64,000 bases of DNA, taken from positions 3,658,001 to 3,722,000 of the forward strand of contig NZ_CP031467.1 in NCBI RefSeq assembly GCF_003368325.1. Reading direction: 5' to 3'. Numbering within the stretch: the stretch's first letter is position 1; every line of letters begins with the position of its first letter. A program made the position numbers and the translations under genes. The notes under the pieces were generated by a model. That model had not been told where the DNA came from and did not search any database. It saw only the letters and a list, made by a program, of their open reading frames with translations. Positions 27,348 to 34,414 of this stretch are shown in pieces. The DNA is from Paraburkholderia caffeinilytica (GTDB lineage: Bacteria; Pseudomonadota; Gammaproteobacteria; Burkholderiales; Burkholderiaceae).

Positions 27348-27693
27348 GACACGCTCCATTAGAAGAAGAGGGTCGACAATTCAGCATAGTGCAAAGCGAC
27401 CCAAGGCGAGCATCAGCTGAACGACCTAAGCCCTCGCGCCGTAAGCATGTCCTTCAAAGCCAAAACCCCGACTCCAAAAAACCAGACCCCAAAAAACACC
27501 AGCCCAGATCCCAACAAGCAAAAAAACAAAACTTAAAACCAACCCGCATCAAGTCGTTCTCCGAGTGTCGCCTGACAAGAAAAGCATCCATCGGCCGCAC
27601 AGGCCGGCAAACCGCACGGCATACCGTGAACGGGCAACGTCCAGCTCGGGAGGGGAGCAAACAGAAGCAGCGAACAACAAGGCAGCGAACGAC
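27348..27693. other. 346-bp A-rich non-coding stretch
   Basis: This region has repeated runs of five to seven A and C-rich spacers on the plus strand around 27460-27540. Reading frames here translate as Lys/Pro/Arg-rich low-complexity sequence without RBS or homology hints, so no gene is called. It must hold promoters for the two divergent small genes. Confidence 0.5.
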
Positions 27694-27921
27694 ATGGACC
27701 GAAAAAAACCGGCGCGCGCGCAGCGCTTCAATGCGTCACACGTGGTGGAAGCCGAACTGGAACATCTGGATTGGGCAACACGGCAACCGGCGCTGCGCAT
27801 GCTGGACGCCGTGTACTGGCGCCGCCGCGTGCTGGCGGTCAAATGCGGATTCGAGCTGACGGACTTGCAGGTGATGCGATTGGAGAAGATTCTGCAGCGG
27901 CTCGGCTATCCGTCGGAGTAG
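27694..27921 (+). CDS. hypothetical 75-residue protein
   Basis: The frame from ATG 27694 encodes 75 residues with a plausible folded composition: HVVEAELEHLDWATRQPALRMLDAVYWRRRVLAVKCGFELTDLQVMRLEKILQRLGY. A weak SD (AAGG) lies about 12 bases upstream. An upstream in-frame start at 27565 would add low-complexity residues and is not used. The predicted fold is all-helical. I do not recognise a family. It converges with the Hfq-like gene, 24 bases between the stops. Confidence 0.5.
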   Translation: MDRKKPARAQRFNASHVVEAELEHLDWATRQPALRMLDAVYWRRRVLAVKCGFELTDLQVMRLEKILQRLGYPSE

Positions 27922-27945
27922 GCGAGCCGCTGCGGCGCAGCCGCT

Positions 27946-28443
27946 TTATTCGTTGCCGCCGCTGGCGCCGCCGTTACCACCATGATTGCCGCCGCCATGG
28001 TTGCCGCCGTCGCCGCCACCCGTGCCGAACAGACGCCGGCGGCGTGTTACGACCACCGGACCGTCGGACGTGCTGCTGCTGCGATCGGGCGCAGGGCGAT
28101 CCGAAGACGGCGCGCCATACGACTCGCGCGGTTCACGCGGCTCCCGGTGATCGCGCGGTTCACGCGAGCCGTGCGGGCCACGCGTGGTGTGTTCGCCGTG
28201 CGAAGGCCGCCCCCCGGCGCGCGGCGCCGGACGGGTGCCGGTGTCGAGCTGGATCGTCGAGATCGCGCGCTTGTAAATGCCTTGCAGGCCGACAGGCGTG
28301 CGCAGCATCACCAGATACTGATCGAACGACTCGATGCACCCTGTCAGGCGAATGCCGTTGACAAGATAGATCTCGACGCGCTTTCGTTCTTTGCGCGCAG
28401 CGTTCATGAAGTCGTTTTGCGGATGCGATTCTGCGGAAGCCAT
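27946..28443 (-). CDS. hfq: Hfq-family RNA chaperone with long C-terminal tail
   Basis: A 165-residue Sm-like RNA chaperone. Residues 10-66 are the Hfq core: [55 protein letters not shown]. Compared with E. coli Hfq, the proximal-face YKHAIS reads YKRAIS, and the N-terminal part lacks the QSLQDPFL pattern. A 100-residue tail rich in Arg, Pro, Glu, Gly, Asn and His follows, with repeats such as [14 protein letters not shown] and [12 protein letters not shown]. Burkholderia species carry a second Hfq (Hfq2) with an extended tail; this gene is most likely that copy. The ATG at 28443 is used; two codons upstream there is only a TTG. Confidence 0.88.
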   Translation of the reverse strand: MASAESHPQNDFMNAARKERKRVEIYLVNGIRLTGCIESFDQYLVMLRTPVGLQGIYKRAISTIQLDTGTRPAPRAGGRPSHGEHTTRGPHGSREPRDHREPREPRESYGAPSSDRPAPDRSSSTSDGPVVVTRRRRLFGTGGGDGGNHGGGNHGGNGGASGGNE

Positions 28444-28795
28444 GGACAATTCAGGTTAGAAAGACGGTTGTTCGCCGCGATTCTACCCTGTGTGGGGGCG
28501 GAACGCGTCAGCGGGCGAACTGCGTCCACTATAACGGCTTGCGCGCACATAAGCATCCGATAACTATTAGCTGTAACGTTGAGTTACGAATCTGCCGAAG
28601 AATAGCGCCTTCTGCAGCCCCATTCGGGCGCGCCCGATCGGGGTGGCGGAAAAAGATGGGGCGCGCCGGTGCCGCACGTGGAATAAATCTCGGGCCGTTC
28701 ACGTTAATTCAGACATGGCAGCGCTGCATATCGCACGCGGCCGATCGGGTTCCGGCTCGCAAGCGCCGTCCGGGGCGCTCATCAGGAGACTTACC
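28444..28795. other. 352-bp divergent promoter region (hfq-like / sigma operon)
   Basis: No gene seen. It lies between the Hfq-like gene and the small lipoprotein-sigma operon, which are divergent, so it must hold both promoters. GTAAC-GTTGA-GTTAC (28573-28587) is a short inverted repeat preceded by T, giving TGTAAC, a motif also seen in some ECF -35 elements; no matching -10 was found at standard spacing. Confidence 0.45.
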
Positions 28796-28939
28796 ATGAA
28801 AGTATCCCGCATTCTGTCCGCCGCCTTCGTGCTGCTGGCGCTCGCGCTAGGCTCGCTCGCAACGAGCGGCTGCACCTCCGCAACCGACAACAGCGCCTCG
28901 GGCACCAGCGGCAACACGGGCAGCGGCGGCGGCTACTGA
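28796..28939 (+). CDS. small lipoprotein heading a sigma factor operon
   Basis: A 47-residue lipoprotein. The signal peptide MKVSRILSAAFVLLALALG is followed by the lipobox-like LATSGCTS with the acylated Cys near residue 26; the ~20-residue mature part is Ser/Gly/Thr-rich (ending in GSGGGY). GGAG precedes the ATG. It ends 3 bases before the proposed sigma factor start, so the two are likely co-translated. I do not recognise the family. A role as a stress-signal lipoprotein or cofactor of the anti-sigma is conceivable but unsupported. Confidence 0.75.
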   Translation: MKVSRILSAAFVLLALALGSLATSGCTSATDNSASGTSGNTGSGGGY

Positions 28940-28942
28940 GCG

Positions 28943-29497
28943 TTGCCACGCCGGGTGAATTTCGAAGCGGAAGTGATTTCGTGGCTCCCTCAGTTGCGCC
29001 GCTACGCGCGCGCACTGACGGGTGACCGCGCCTGGGCCGACGACCTCGTGCAGGATACGGCGGAGCGCGCGCTCGCGCGCTGGTCGGCGTTCCGTCCGAA
29101 CAGCAACCTGCGCGCGTGGCTCCTGACGATCCTGCGGCATCTTTACATCGATCAGTTGCGCGGCCGCCGCGAGATCGCCGTCGACGATGAAAGCGCGCCG
29201 TGGCGCAATCTCGAAGCGCCGCATGGCGAGGTCGACGGTCTGGTGTTGCGCGATCTGCAGCGGGCGCTGTATTGCCTGCCGGTCGAGCAGCGGGAAGTGC
29301 TGCTGCTCGTTTGCGTGGAGGAACTGTCTTATCAGGAAGCGTCGAAAGCGCTCGGCGTGCCGATCGGCACAGTGATGTCGCGGCTGTCGCGCGCGCGGGA
29401 ACACATGCGCGTGCTGATGACGGAGGGGCCGGTCGAAGGGGGCGCCGTGGGGTTGGCGCGTAAGGTTCCGCCGCTGAAAGTAGTGAGAAATCCGTGA
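28943..29497 (+). CDS. ECF-like RNA polymerase sigma factor
   Basis: A 184-residue sigma-70 family protein with only regions 2 and 4. Region 2 is visible in LRRYARALTGDRAWADDLVQDTAERALARW and NLRAWLLTILRHLYIDQLRGR; region 4 in LPVEQREVLLLVCVEELSYQEASKALGVPIGTVMSRLSRAREHMR. Start is the TTG at 28943, 3 bases after the lipoprotein stop; a GTG at 28955 is an alternative, and neither has a clear SD, consistent with coupling. Its stop overlaps the anti-sigma start. Target promoters are unknown. Confidence 0.88.
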   Translation: MPRRVNFEAEVISWLPQLRRYARALTGDRAWADDLVQDTAERALARWSAFRPNSNLRAWLLTILRHLYIDQLRGRREIAVDDESAPWRNLEAPHGEVDGLVLRDLQRALYCLPVEQREVLLLVCVEELSYQEASKALGVPIGTVMSRLSRAREHMRVLMTEGPVEGGAVGLARKVPPLKVVRNP

Positions 29498-30357
29498 TGA
29501 ATGACGACCACGATTCCAGTTTGCCTGAGGGGCTCGATCTGCGAGCGCTGTCGGCGTTTGTCGACGGCGAATTGCCGCTTGCGGAGCGCACCGCGGTCGA
29601 GGCGCAACTGGCGCAGCAGCCGGAGGCTGCCGCGAAACTGGCCGCATGGCGCGCGCAGAAAACGGCGCTGCAGGCGCTCTGTGGTGCGCCGCAGCGTAGC
29701 GAGCACGATGAGCGCAACGAGCGCAACGGGAGCGTTGGACAGCGCGCCGCGGACGACGAGCCGGCCTTCATCGTGGTGCGGCGGCCGACGCCGCGGTGGC
29801 AACGCGTCGGCCTCGCGGCGTGCTGGCTCGCGGCCGGCGCGGGCCTCGCGCTCGCCTTGGGTCCGCTCGCCCCGCGTCTGACGGGGGGCGCCTGGGACGG
29901 TCTGGGCGGCCGGCCGCCGAGCTTCGCCGAGCGCGCCGATATCGCGTATGCGGTGTACACGCCTGAGCGGCGGCATCCGGTGGAAGTCGCCGCGAACGAG
30001 GAAGAGCATCTGATCAACTGGCTATCGAAGCGCCTGAACCGGCCGCTGTCGGTGCCGTCATTGCAGGAATACGGTTATTCGCTGGTGGGCGGGCGTTTGT
30101 TGCCCGGCGAAGCAGGGCCGGCCGCCCAGTTCATGTACGAGAATCCCAACGGCGCGCGCCTCACGCTGTACATCACTGGCATTTCTCGCGACGAAACCGC
30201 GTTCCGCCTGTTCCGCGACGGTAACCGCCGGACCTTCTACTGGGTCAGCGACCGCATGGGCTACGCATTGTCCGGGCCGATCGCGGAAGACAAGCTGCGC
30301 TCGATTGCCATCGAAGTGTGCAGCGCGCTAGGCGGCAAGCCGGAGGCCTGGCAATAG
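29497..30357 (+). CDS. membrane anti-sigma factor
   Basis: A 286-residue single-pass inner-membrane protein. The cytoplasmic part has the anti-sigma N-terminal signature LRALSAFVDGELPLAERTAVEAQLAQQP, but no HxxxCxxC zinc motif. A transmembrane helix follows near residues 105-125 (VGLAACWLAAGAGLALALGPL), then a ~160-residue periplasmic domain (DIAYAVYTPERRHPVEV, LNRPLSVPSLQEYGYSLVGGRLLP, AQFMYENPNGARLTLYI). ATG 29497 overlaps the sigma stop (TGATG), the usual arrangement for a sigma/anti-sigma pair. The periplasmic part resembles the C-terminal domain of other anti-sigma factors of this class. Confidence 0.88.
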   Translation: MNDDHDSSLPEGLDLRALSAFVDGELPLAERTAVEAQLAQQPEAAAKLAAWRAQKTALQALCGAPQRSEHDERNERNGSVGQRAADDEPAFIVVRRPTPRWQRVGLAACWLAAGAGLALALGPLAPRLTGGAWDGLGGRPPSFAERADIAYAVYTPERRHPVEVAANEEEHLINWLSKRLNRPLSVPSLQEYGYSLVGGRLLPGEAGPAAQFMYENPNGARLTLYITGISRDETAFRLFRDGNRRTFYWVSDRMGYALSGPIAEDKLRSIAIEVCSALGGKPEAWQ

Positions 30358-30627
30358 CGCTGAACGCACGGCCAGCACGTGGGCCAGGCAAACCCGCCGG
30401 GCCTCGGATTCCTCTGCAACACCTGGTAACAGAAACGCCCGTGCGCCCGTGCGCGGCGCCGGAATAGCGTTGCGCGGCGCGTCGTTTACCTGTTGCAGGA
30501 TCGTGCTGTCCCGCCTTGCAAGCGCGTTGCGACGGCGCGGTCTCGTGCAAGGCAAACCGACGGGGTCTTCACGGTGTCGATACGCTTTTTGCGAGTCGCA
30601 ACGCCGGCGCGTCGAGGCAGCGAAATC

Positions 30628-31107
30628 ATGCTTACTTTTCATCAGTTCGGCACGGGGCTGCGTTCCGGCGTAGCGTGTCTGTGCCTGTGCGCCGCTTACG
30701 CGGCGCCGGTCGAAGCGCAATCGGACGCGAGTGCGCCGCCGACTGACACGTCGACCTGCCGCTTCGTCGTGGGTCAGGCGGAAATCGACGGCGTCATGCA
30801 GCAGGTCAGCGGCCGAGCGTGCCTGCAGCCCGACGGCAGCTGGCAGATCGTCGAAGACGATGCCGCCGCGCTGGCCTTGGCGCCGGCGCCGGTGTATTAC
30901 TACGATCCATGGTATTGGGGGCCGCCGGTGGTGTTCACCGGCGTGTCGTTCGTTTTCGTCGACCGCTTTCATCATTTTCATCACATGGATCATGTGCGTC
31001 CCATGCACGGGTCGATTGGCATGGGTGGGCGAGGCGGCTGGCATGGGGGCGCGTCGACGCACATGTGGGGCGGCATGTCGCACGGTGGTGGCGGGATGCG
31101 CCGCTAG
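30628..31107 (+). CDS. exported His/Met/Gly-rich protein
   Basis: A 159-residue exported protein. The signal peptide (SGVACLCLCAAYAAPVEAQ) is followed by a small domain (STCRFVVGQAEIDGVMQQVSGRACLQPDGSWQIVEDD) and an aromatic Tyr/Trp stretch (VYYYDPWYWGPPVVFTG). The C-terminal third is very rich in His, Met and Gly (RFHHFHHMDHVRPMHG, GGWHGGASTHMWGGMSHGGGGMRR). This composition suggests periplasmic or surface metal binding, for example copper, but that is inference. Similar short exported proteins occur in Burkholderiales, function unknown. It precedes the flavoprotein gene by 39 bases and may share its transcript. Confidence 0.72.
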   Translation: MLTFHQFGTGLRSGVACLCLCAAYAAPVEAQSDASAPPTDTSTCRFVVGQAEIDGVMQQVSGRACLQPDGSWQIVEDDAAALALAPAPVYYYDPWYWGPPVVFTGVSFVFVDRFHHFHHMDHVRPMHGSIGMGGRGGWHGGASTHMWGGMSHGGGGMRR

Positions 31108-31146
31108 CTTGCCCCCGCACGGACCTATCGCCGCAAAGGAGATGCC

Positions 31147-32724
31147 TTGACGCGCAGCTTGCCTCCGAAAGTTTCCGCCGCCGGGTTCGATCGCGCGCTC
31201 GCCGGCTGGCGCGCGATCGTTGGCGAATCGCAGGTGGTGACTTCGGCCGCCGGGCTCGCCGCGTACCTCGATCCGTTCGCGCCCGGCGAGCGCGAAGCGT
31301 TCTCCGCCTCGGCCGCACTGCTGCCCGCGTCGGTCGACGAGATTCGCGCCGTGCTGCGGATTGCCAATCAATTTCGCATTCCGTTGTGGACAGTCTCGAC
31401 CGGACGCAACTTTGCATACGGTGGCGCCGCGCCGAGGCTGGCGGGTTCCGTGGTGCTCGATCTGCAGCGGATGAATCGCATCATCGAAGTGAACGAGACG
31501 CTCGCCTACGCGCTGGTCGAACCGGGCGTCAGCTACTTCGATCTCCACGCGCATCTGCGCGAAAAAGGCTACAAACTCTGGGTTGATCCGCCCGCGGCGG
31601 GTTGGGGCAGCGTGGTCGGCAATACGCTCGAGCGCGGCTTCGGCTATACCGCGTACGGCGATCACGCGGCGGCGCAGTGCGGCATGGAAGTGGTGCTCGC
31701 CAACGGCGACGTGCTGCGCACGGGAATGGGCGGGATCGAGATCGGCACAGCGTGGCAGCTGTATCAGCCGGGCTATGGGCCTTCCTTCGATGCGATGTTC
31801 ATGCAGTCGAACTACGGTATCGTGACCAAGCTCGGCGTCTGGCTGATGCCCGCGCCCCCCGCGTATCTGCTCGGCGAAATCCAGTTCCGGCACGAAGAGG
31901 ATCTCGAAGCGATCGTCGAGCTCTTGCGGCCGTTGCGGCTCGATGAAACGATCCGCAACAACGCAGTGATCGAAGGCGGTTTGCGCCGGGCCGCGGGACT
32001 GTCGGCCCGTCAGCAATGGTACGAAGGCAAGGGTGCGATGCCCGAAAGCGCAGTGGCGGCGATGCTCGACAAGCTGAATGTGGGCCGCTGGAATCTTCAT
32101 TTTGCGCTATACGGGACGCCTGAATTGATCGACGCGCGCTATGCGATCGTGCAGCGTGCGTTTGCCCGCGTGCCGAAGGCGAAACTTTCGGCGGCGCGCT
32201 ATGCGGGTGACGCGCAGCCCACCGCGGGCGGCGATCGCAATCAGGCCGGCATCCCGGCGATGAGCGCGTTCCGCATGCTCGACTGGCGCGGCGGCGCGGG
32301 CGCGCATGTGGATTTCGCGCCGGTGTGCCCGGCGACCGGGCGCGACGCGCTGCGTCAATACACGATGGTCAAGGCGCGCGCGGCGGAATACGGCTTCGAC
32401 TACTACGGTGGCTTTACGGCGGGCGTGCGTCATCTGCATCACATCTTCGCGGCGATTTTCGACCGCGACGACGCGAATCAGGTCGAGCAGGCCGGTGCTT
32501 TGCTGCGCTCGCTGATGAGCGATGCGCGCGCGGCGGGTTACGGCGAATATCGCGCGCATCTCGCGTATATGGATTTCGCCGCGGCGCAGTACAGTTTCAA
32601 CGACGGCGCGCTGTTGCGGCTCTCGGAAACGATCAAGGACGCCCTCGACCCGAACGGCATTCTCGCGCCGGGCAAGCAGGGCATCTGGCCGGCAGCGTGG
32701 CGCGACCGGCGGGGTTATACGTGA
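31147..32724 (+). CDS. VAO/PCMH-family FAD-linked oxidase
   Basis: A 525-residue flavoprotein of the vanillyl-alcohol oxidase / p-cresol methylhydroxylase family, which oxidises para-alkylphenols or phenolic alcohols. The N-terminal FAD-binding domain shows LLPASVDEIRAVLRIANQFRIPLWTVSTGRNFAYGGAAP and EPGVSYFDLHAHL; GNTLERGFGYTAYGDHAAAQCGMEVVLANGDVLRTGMGG is family-typical, as is the C-terminal ALDPNGILAPGKQGIWP. Start TTG 31147 has an AAAGGAG SD; the ATG at 31142 is immediately stopped. Neither a c-type cytochrome subunit (CxxCH) nor other clear electron acceptor is encoded nearby. The substrate is unknown. Confidence 0.88.
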   Translation: MTRSLPPKVSAAGFDRALAGWRAIVGESQVVTSAAGLAAYLDPFAPGEREAFSASAALLPASVDEIRAVLRIANQFRIPLWTVSTGRNFAYGGAAPRLAGSVVLDLQRMNRIIEVNETLAYALVEPGVSYFDLHAHLREKGYKLWVDPPAAGWGSVVGNTLERGFGYTAYGDHAAAQCGMEVVLANGDVLRTGMGGIEIGTAWQLYQPGYGPSFDAMFMQSNYGIVTKLGVWLMPAPPAYLLGEIQFRHEEDLEAIVELLRPLRLDETIRNNAVIEGGLRRAAGLSARQQWYEGKGAMPESAVAAMLDKLNVGRWNLHFALYGTPELIDARYAIVQRAFARVPKAKLSAARYAGDAQPTAGGDRNQAGIPAMSAFRMLDWRGGAGAHVDFAPVCPATGRDALRQYTMVKARAAEYGFDYYGGFTAGVRHLHHIFAAIFDRDDANQVEQAGALLRSLMSDARAAGYGEYRAHLAYMDFAAAQYSFNDGALLRLSETIKDALDPNGILAPGKQGIWPAAWRDRRGYT

Positions 32725-32747
32725 AGCGCGCGAATGAGGCGAATGGC

Positions 32748-32792
32748 GTGCGTGGTGTGTGACGTGCGTGACGCGCGTGACATGCGTGGTGC
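32748..32792. repeat. short 9-bp direct repeats (GCGTGACNN)
   Basis: Downstream of the oxidase, units of the form GTGTGACGT, GCGTGACGC, GCGTGACAT and GCGTGGTGC follow each other with a 9-bp period (32757-32792), with a further partial copy before. The array lies in the 150-bp gap ahead of the Tat-exported gene. Confidence 0.55.
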
Positions 32793-32874
32793 GGGTACCG
32801 TACCTGACGGACGCGATGTATGACCGAAGCGAATGCCGTGCAAGACATTCGTGATTTGACGGTGTGAGCGAACA

Positions 32875-33282
32875 ATGGACCGACGCGCTTTCATGATGAC
32901 CGGTGCATGGCTTTCCACCGTGGCAGGTGGTGCGTGGCCGTGGCTCGCCGATGCAGCCGCTCGCGGCGACACGCTCGCCGTGATCGATTCGACGCTCACG
33001 GGCGGCCCCGCATTCGCCGACTACGTCGCGCACATGAAGCTGCCCGTCTTCGAAACCGGCGACGACATCGGCACGCTCTGGTACACGACACTTGCGCCGC
33101 GTCTCAGGCAGGCGCCGGTGCAAACGCCGGCGTCGTTGATCGGACTCACGCGCGCATCCGATTACTTCGTGCTCAGGGAGCTTGCCACTCGCGTAGGCCG
33201 CCTGGTCGAGCACAGCCACGAGCAGGGCGCGGGGCCTATCGCGCATGTCGCCTTCGCACTCACGCCGCGCGTTGTCCGCTAG
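32875..33282 (+). CDS. Tat-exported protein of unknown function, partner of the flavin oxidase
   Basis: A 135-residue protein whose N-terminus MDRRAFMMTGAWLSTVAGGAWPWLADAA fits a twin-arginine signal (R-R-A-F-M, then a hydrophobic stretch), implying export in a folded or cofactor-containing state. The mature ~105 residues have a predicted alpha/beta composition (TLAVIDSTLTGGPAFADYVAHMKLPVFETGDDIGTLWYTTL, LATRVGRLVEHSHEQ), with no Cys and no haem motif. I do not recognise a family. It follows the oxidase by 150 bases and its stop overlaps the convergent DUF1329 gene (shared CTAG). It could be a periplasmic partner or chaperone of the oxidase system. Confidence 0.68.
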   Translation: MDRRAFMMTGAWLSTVAGGAWPWLADAAARGDTLAVIDSTLTGGPAFADYVAHMKLPVFETGDDIGTLWYTTLAPRLRQAPVQTPASLIGLTRASDYFVLRELATRVGRLVEHSHEQGAGPIAHVAFALTPRVVR

Positions 33283-34364
33283 AACCTGTAAGCCTTGTTT
33301 TTCGGATCGAAGGTCGCGTCGTCGAACGTCTTCGGCGCGATGCTTTCGAAGACGATCTTCTCGAAGATCTTGCCGTCGTTGTCATAAGACTCGACGGTGC
33401 GGAAATACGGATGCCGCAGATCCAGTCCGAGCGTTTCTTTCTTCGCATAGAACTGCGGCTGGCCGTTCGGCGTTTCGAAGGTGAAGGCGACTACACGCAC
33501 GCCGTCGATCGTCTTGACTTCCACCTGGGTCGAGCGCGGCAAGCCGGCCTGGATATATTTCCTGCCTTCAGAGAGGTACTGATTGGCAATGTACTCGGTG
33601 CCGAGATCGCGCACCTGATGGTTCGATTGCGCACGGGCGAGCGCGCCGTTCAACGAGGTCCACACCGGCATCACGTTCATGATGCCGCCGAGGTGGCCGA
33701 ACATTTCGTCGGTGCGTTTGGACTCGTCGTAGATGACTTCCTGGTCGGCGTGCGCGCCGTCGGGCAGCCACTTTGCGTAGATTCGCAGCGGATCGTGAGC
33801 GATGCGCACCAGCATGTGATCGGGCTTGTCGGGCCACTGCCCGTGAATGCGTTCGGAGCGCGACATGGTGAACTCGTATGACGGAAAGCCGTTCGGCCCT
33901 TCCTTGATGTAGCGCGGCAGTGCAAGCGGATCGAGCGACTGGAACAGGGCGACCAGGTGCGCGTCGTCGAGCTTTTCCATGGCGCCGCTCTGTTGTGCCG
34001 CGCGCAGCCACTTGACCTGCTGATCGAGCGTGAGCTTGCCAACCTGCGAGGACGGCGTGGTGGGCGCCTTGACCGCGCTGGCGGTGTCGAGCGCGGGCGG
34101 CGCGTCGTCGTTCTGGGCGAACGCCGCCGGTGTGGCCAGCGCGGCGACGCCTGCCACCAGCGCGCCGATCAGAAGTCTCCGTGACCGTGACGAAGCCGCA
34201 CGCCATGAAGCGGCGAGGGACGCGCTGAACGCAGCGCTCTCCGACGAAAATCGGGCGAGGCGCATGAAAGCCGGCGCGCGTCTCGAGCTATCCGATTGGC
34301 CCGAGCGACACAAACGGCACGAGCGACACAAACGGCGTGAGCGTGCGGACATGCTGTGCTTCAT
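33279..34364 (-). CDS. exported DUF1329 family protein
   Basis: A 361-residue protein of the DUF1329 family: LPRYIKEGPNGFPSYEFTMSRSERIHGQWPDKPDHMLVRIAHDPLRIYAKWLPDGAHADQEVIYDESKRTDEMFGHLGG and TQVEVKTIDGVRVVAFTFETPNGQPQFYAKKETLGLDLRHPYFRTVESY are typical. DUF1329 proteins are periplasmic beta-rich proteins often found with lipid or sterol metabolism genes. A signal sequence (LLIGALVAGVAALATPAAFAQ) lies unusually far in; the ATG at 34364 has a strong SD (GGAGAG) but gives an ~85-residue prelude partly encoded by an 18-bp direct repeat (34303-34338). The ATG at 34265 would give a shorter prelude. Confidence 0.82.
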   Translation of the reverse strand: MKHSMSARSRRLCRSCRLCRSGQSDSSRRAPAFMRLARFSSESAAFSASLAASWRAASSRSRRLLIGALVAGVAALATPAAFAQNDDAPPALDTASAVKAPTTPSSQVGKLTLDQQVKWLRAAQQSGAMEKLDDAHLVALFQSLDPLALPRYIKEGPNGFPSYEFTMSRSERIHGQWPDKPDHMLVRIAHDPLRIYAKWLPDGAHADQEVIYDESKRTDEMFGHLGGIMNVMPVWTSLNGALARAQSNHQVRDLGTEYIANQYLSEGRKYIQAGLPRSTQVEVKTIDGVRVVAFTFETPNGQPQFYAKKETLGLDLRHPYFRTVESYDNDGKIFEKIVFESIAPKTFDDATFDPKNKAYRF

Positions 34365-34414
34365 CAATCTCTCCGAAAGGATGACGCAAGGCGCGGGGTC
34401 GGGCGCCTTGCCTG

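Noticed and set aside
27389..27859. A 156-residue Lys/Arg/Pro-rich frame
   Set aside because: It lies in an A-rich low-complexity tract, overlaps the 27694 gene in another frame and has no SD.
28444..28795. An ECF promoter before the lipoprotein-sigma operon
   Set aside because: TGTAAC is present near 28572, but no suitable -10 sequence was found at a 16-17-base spacing.
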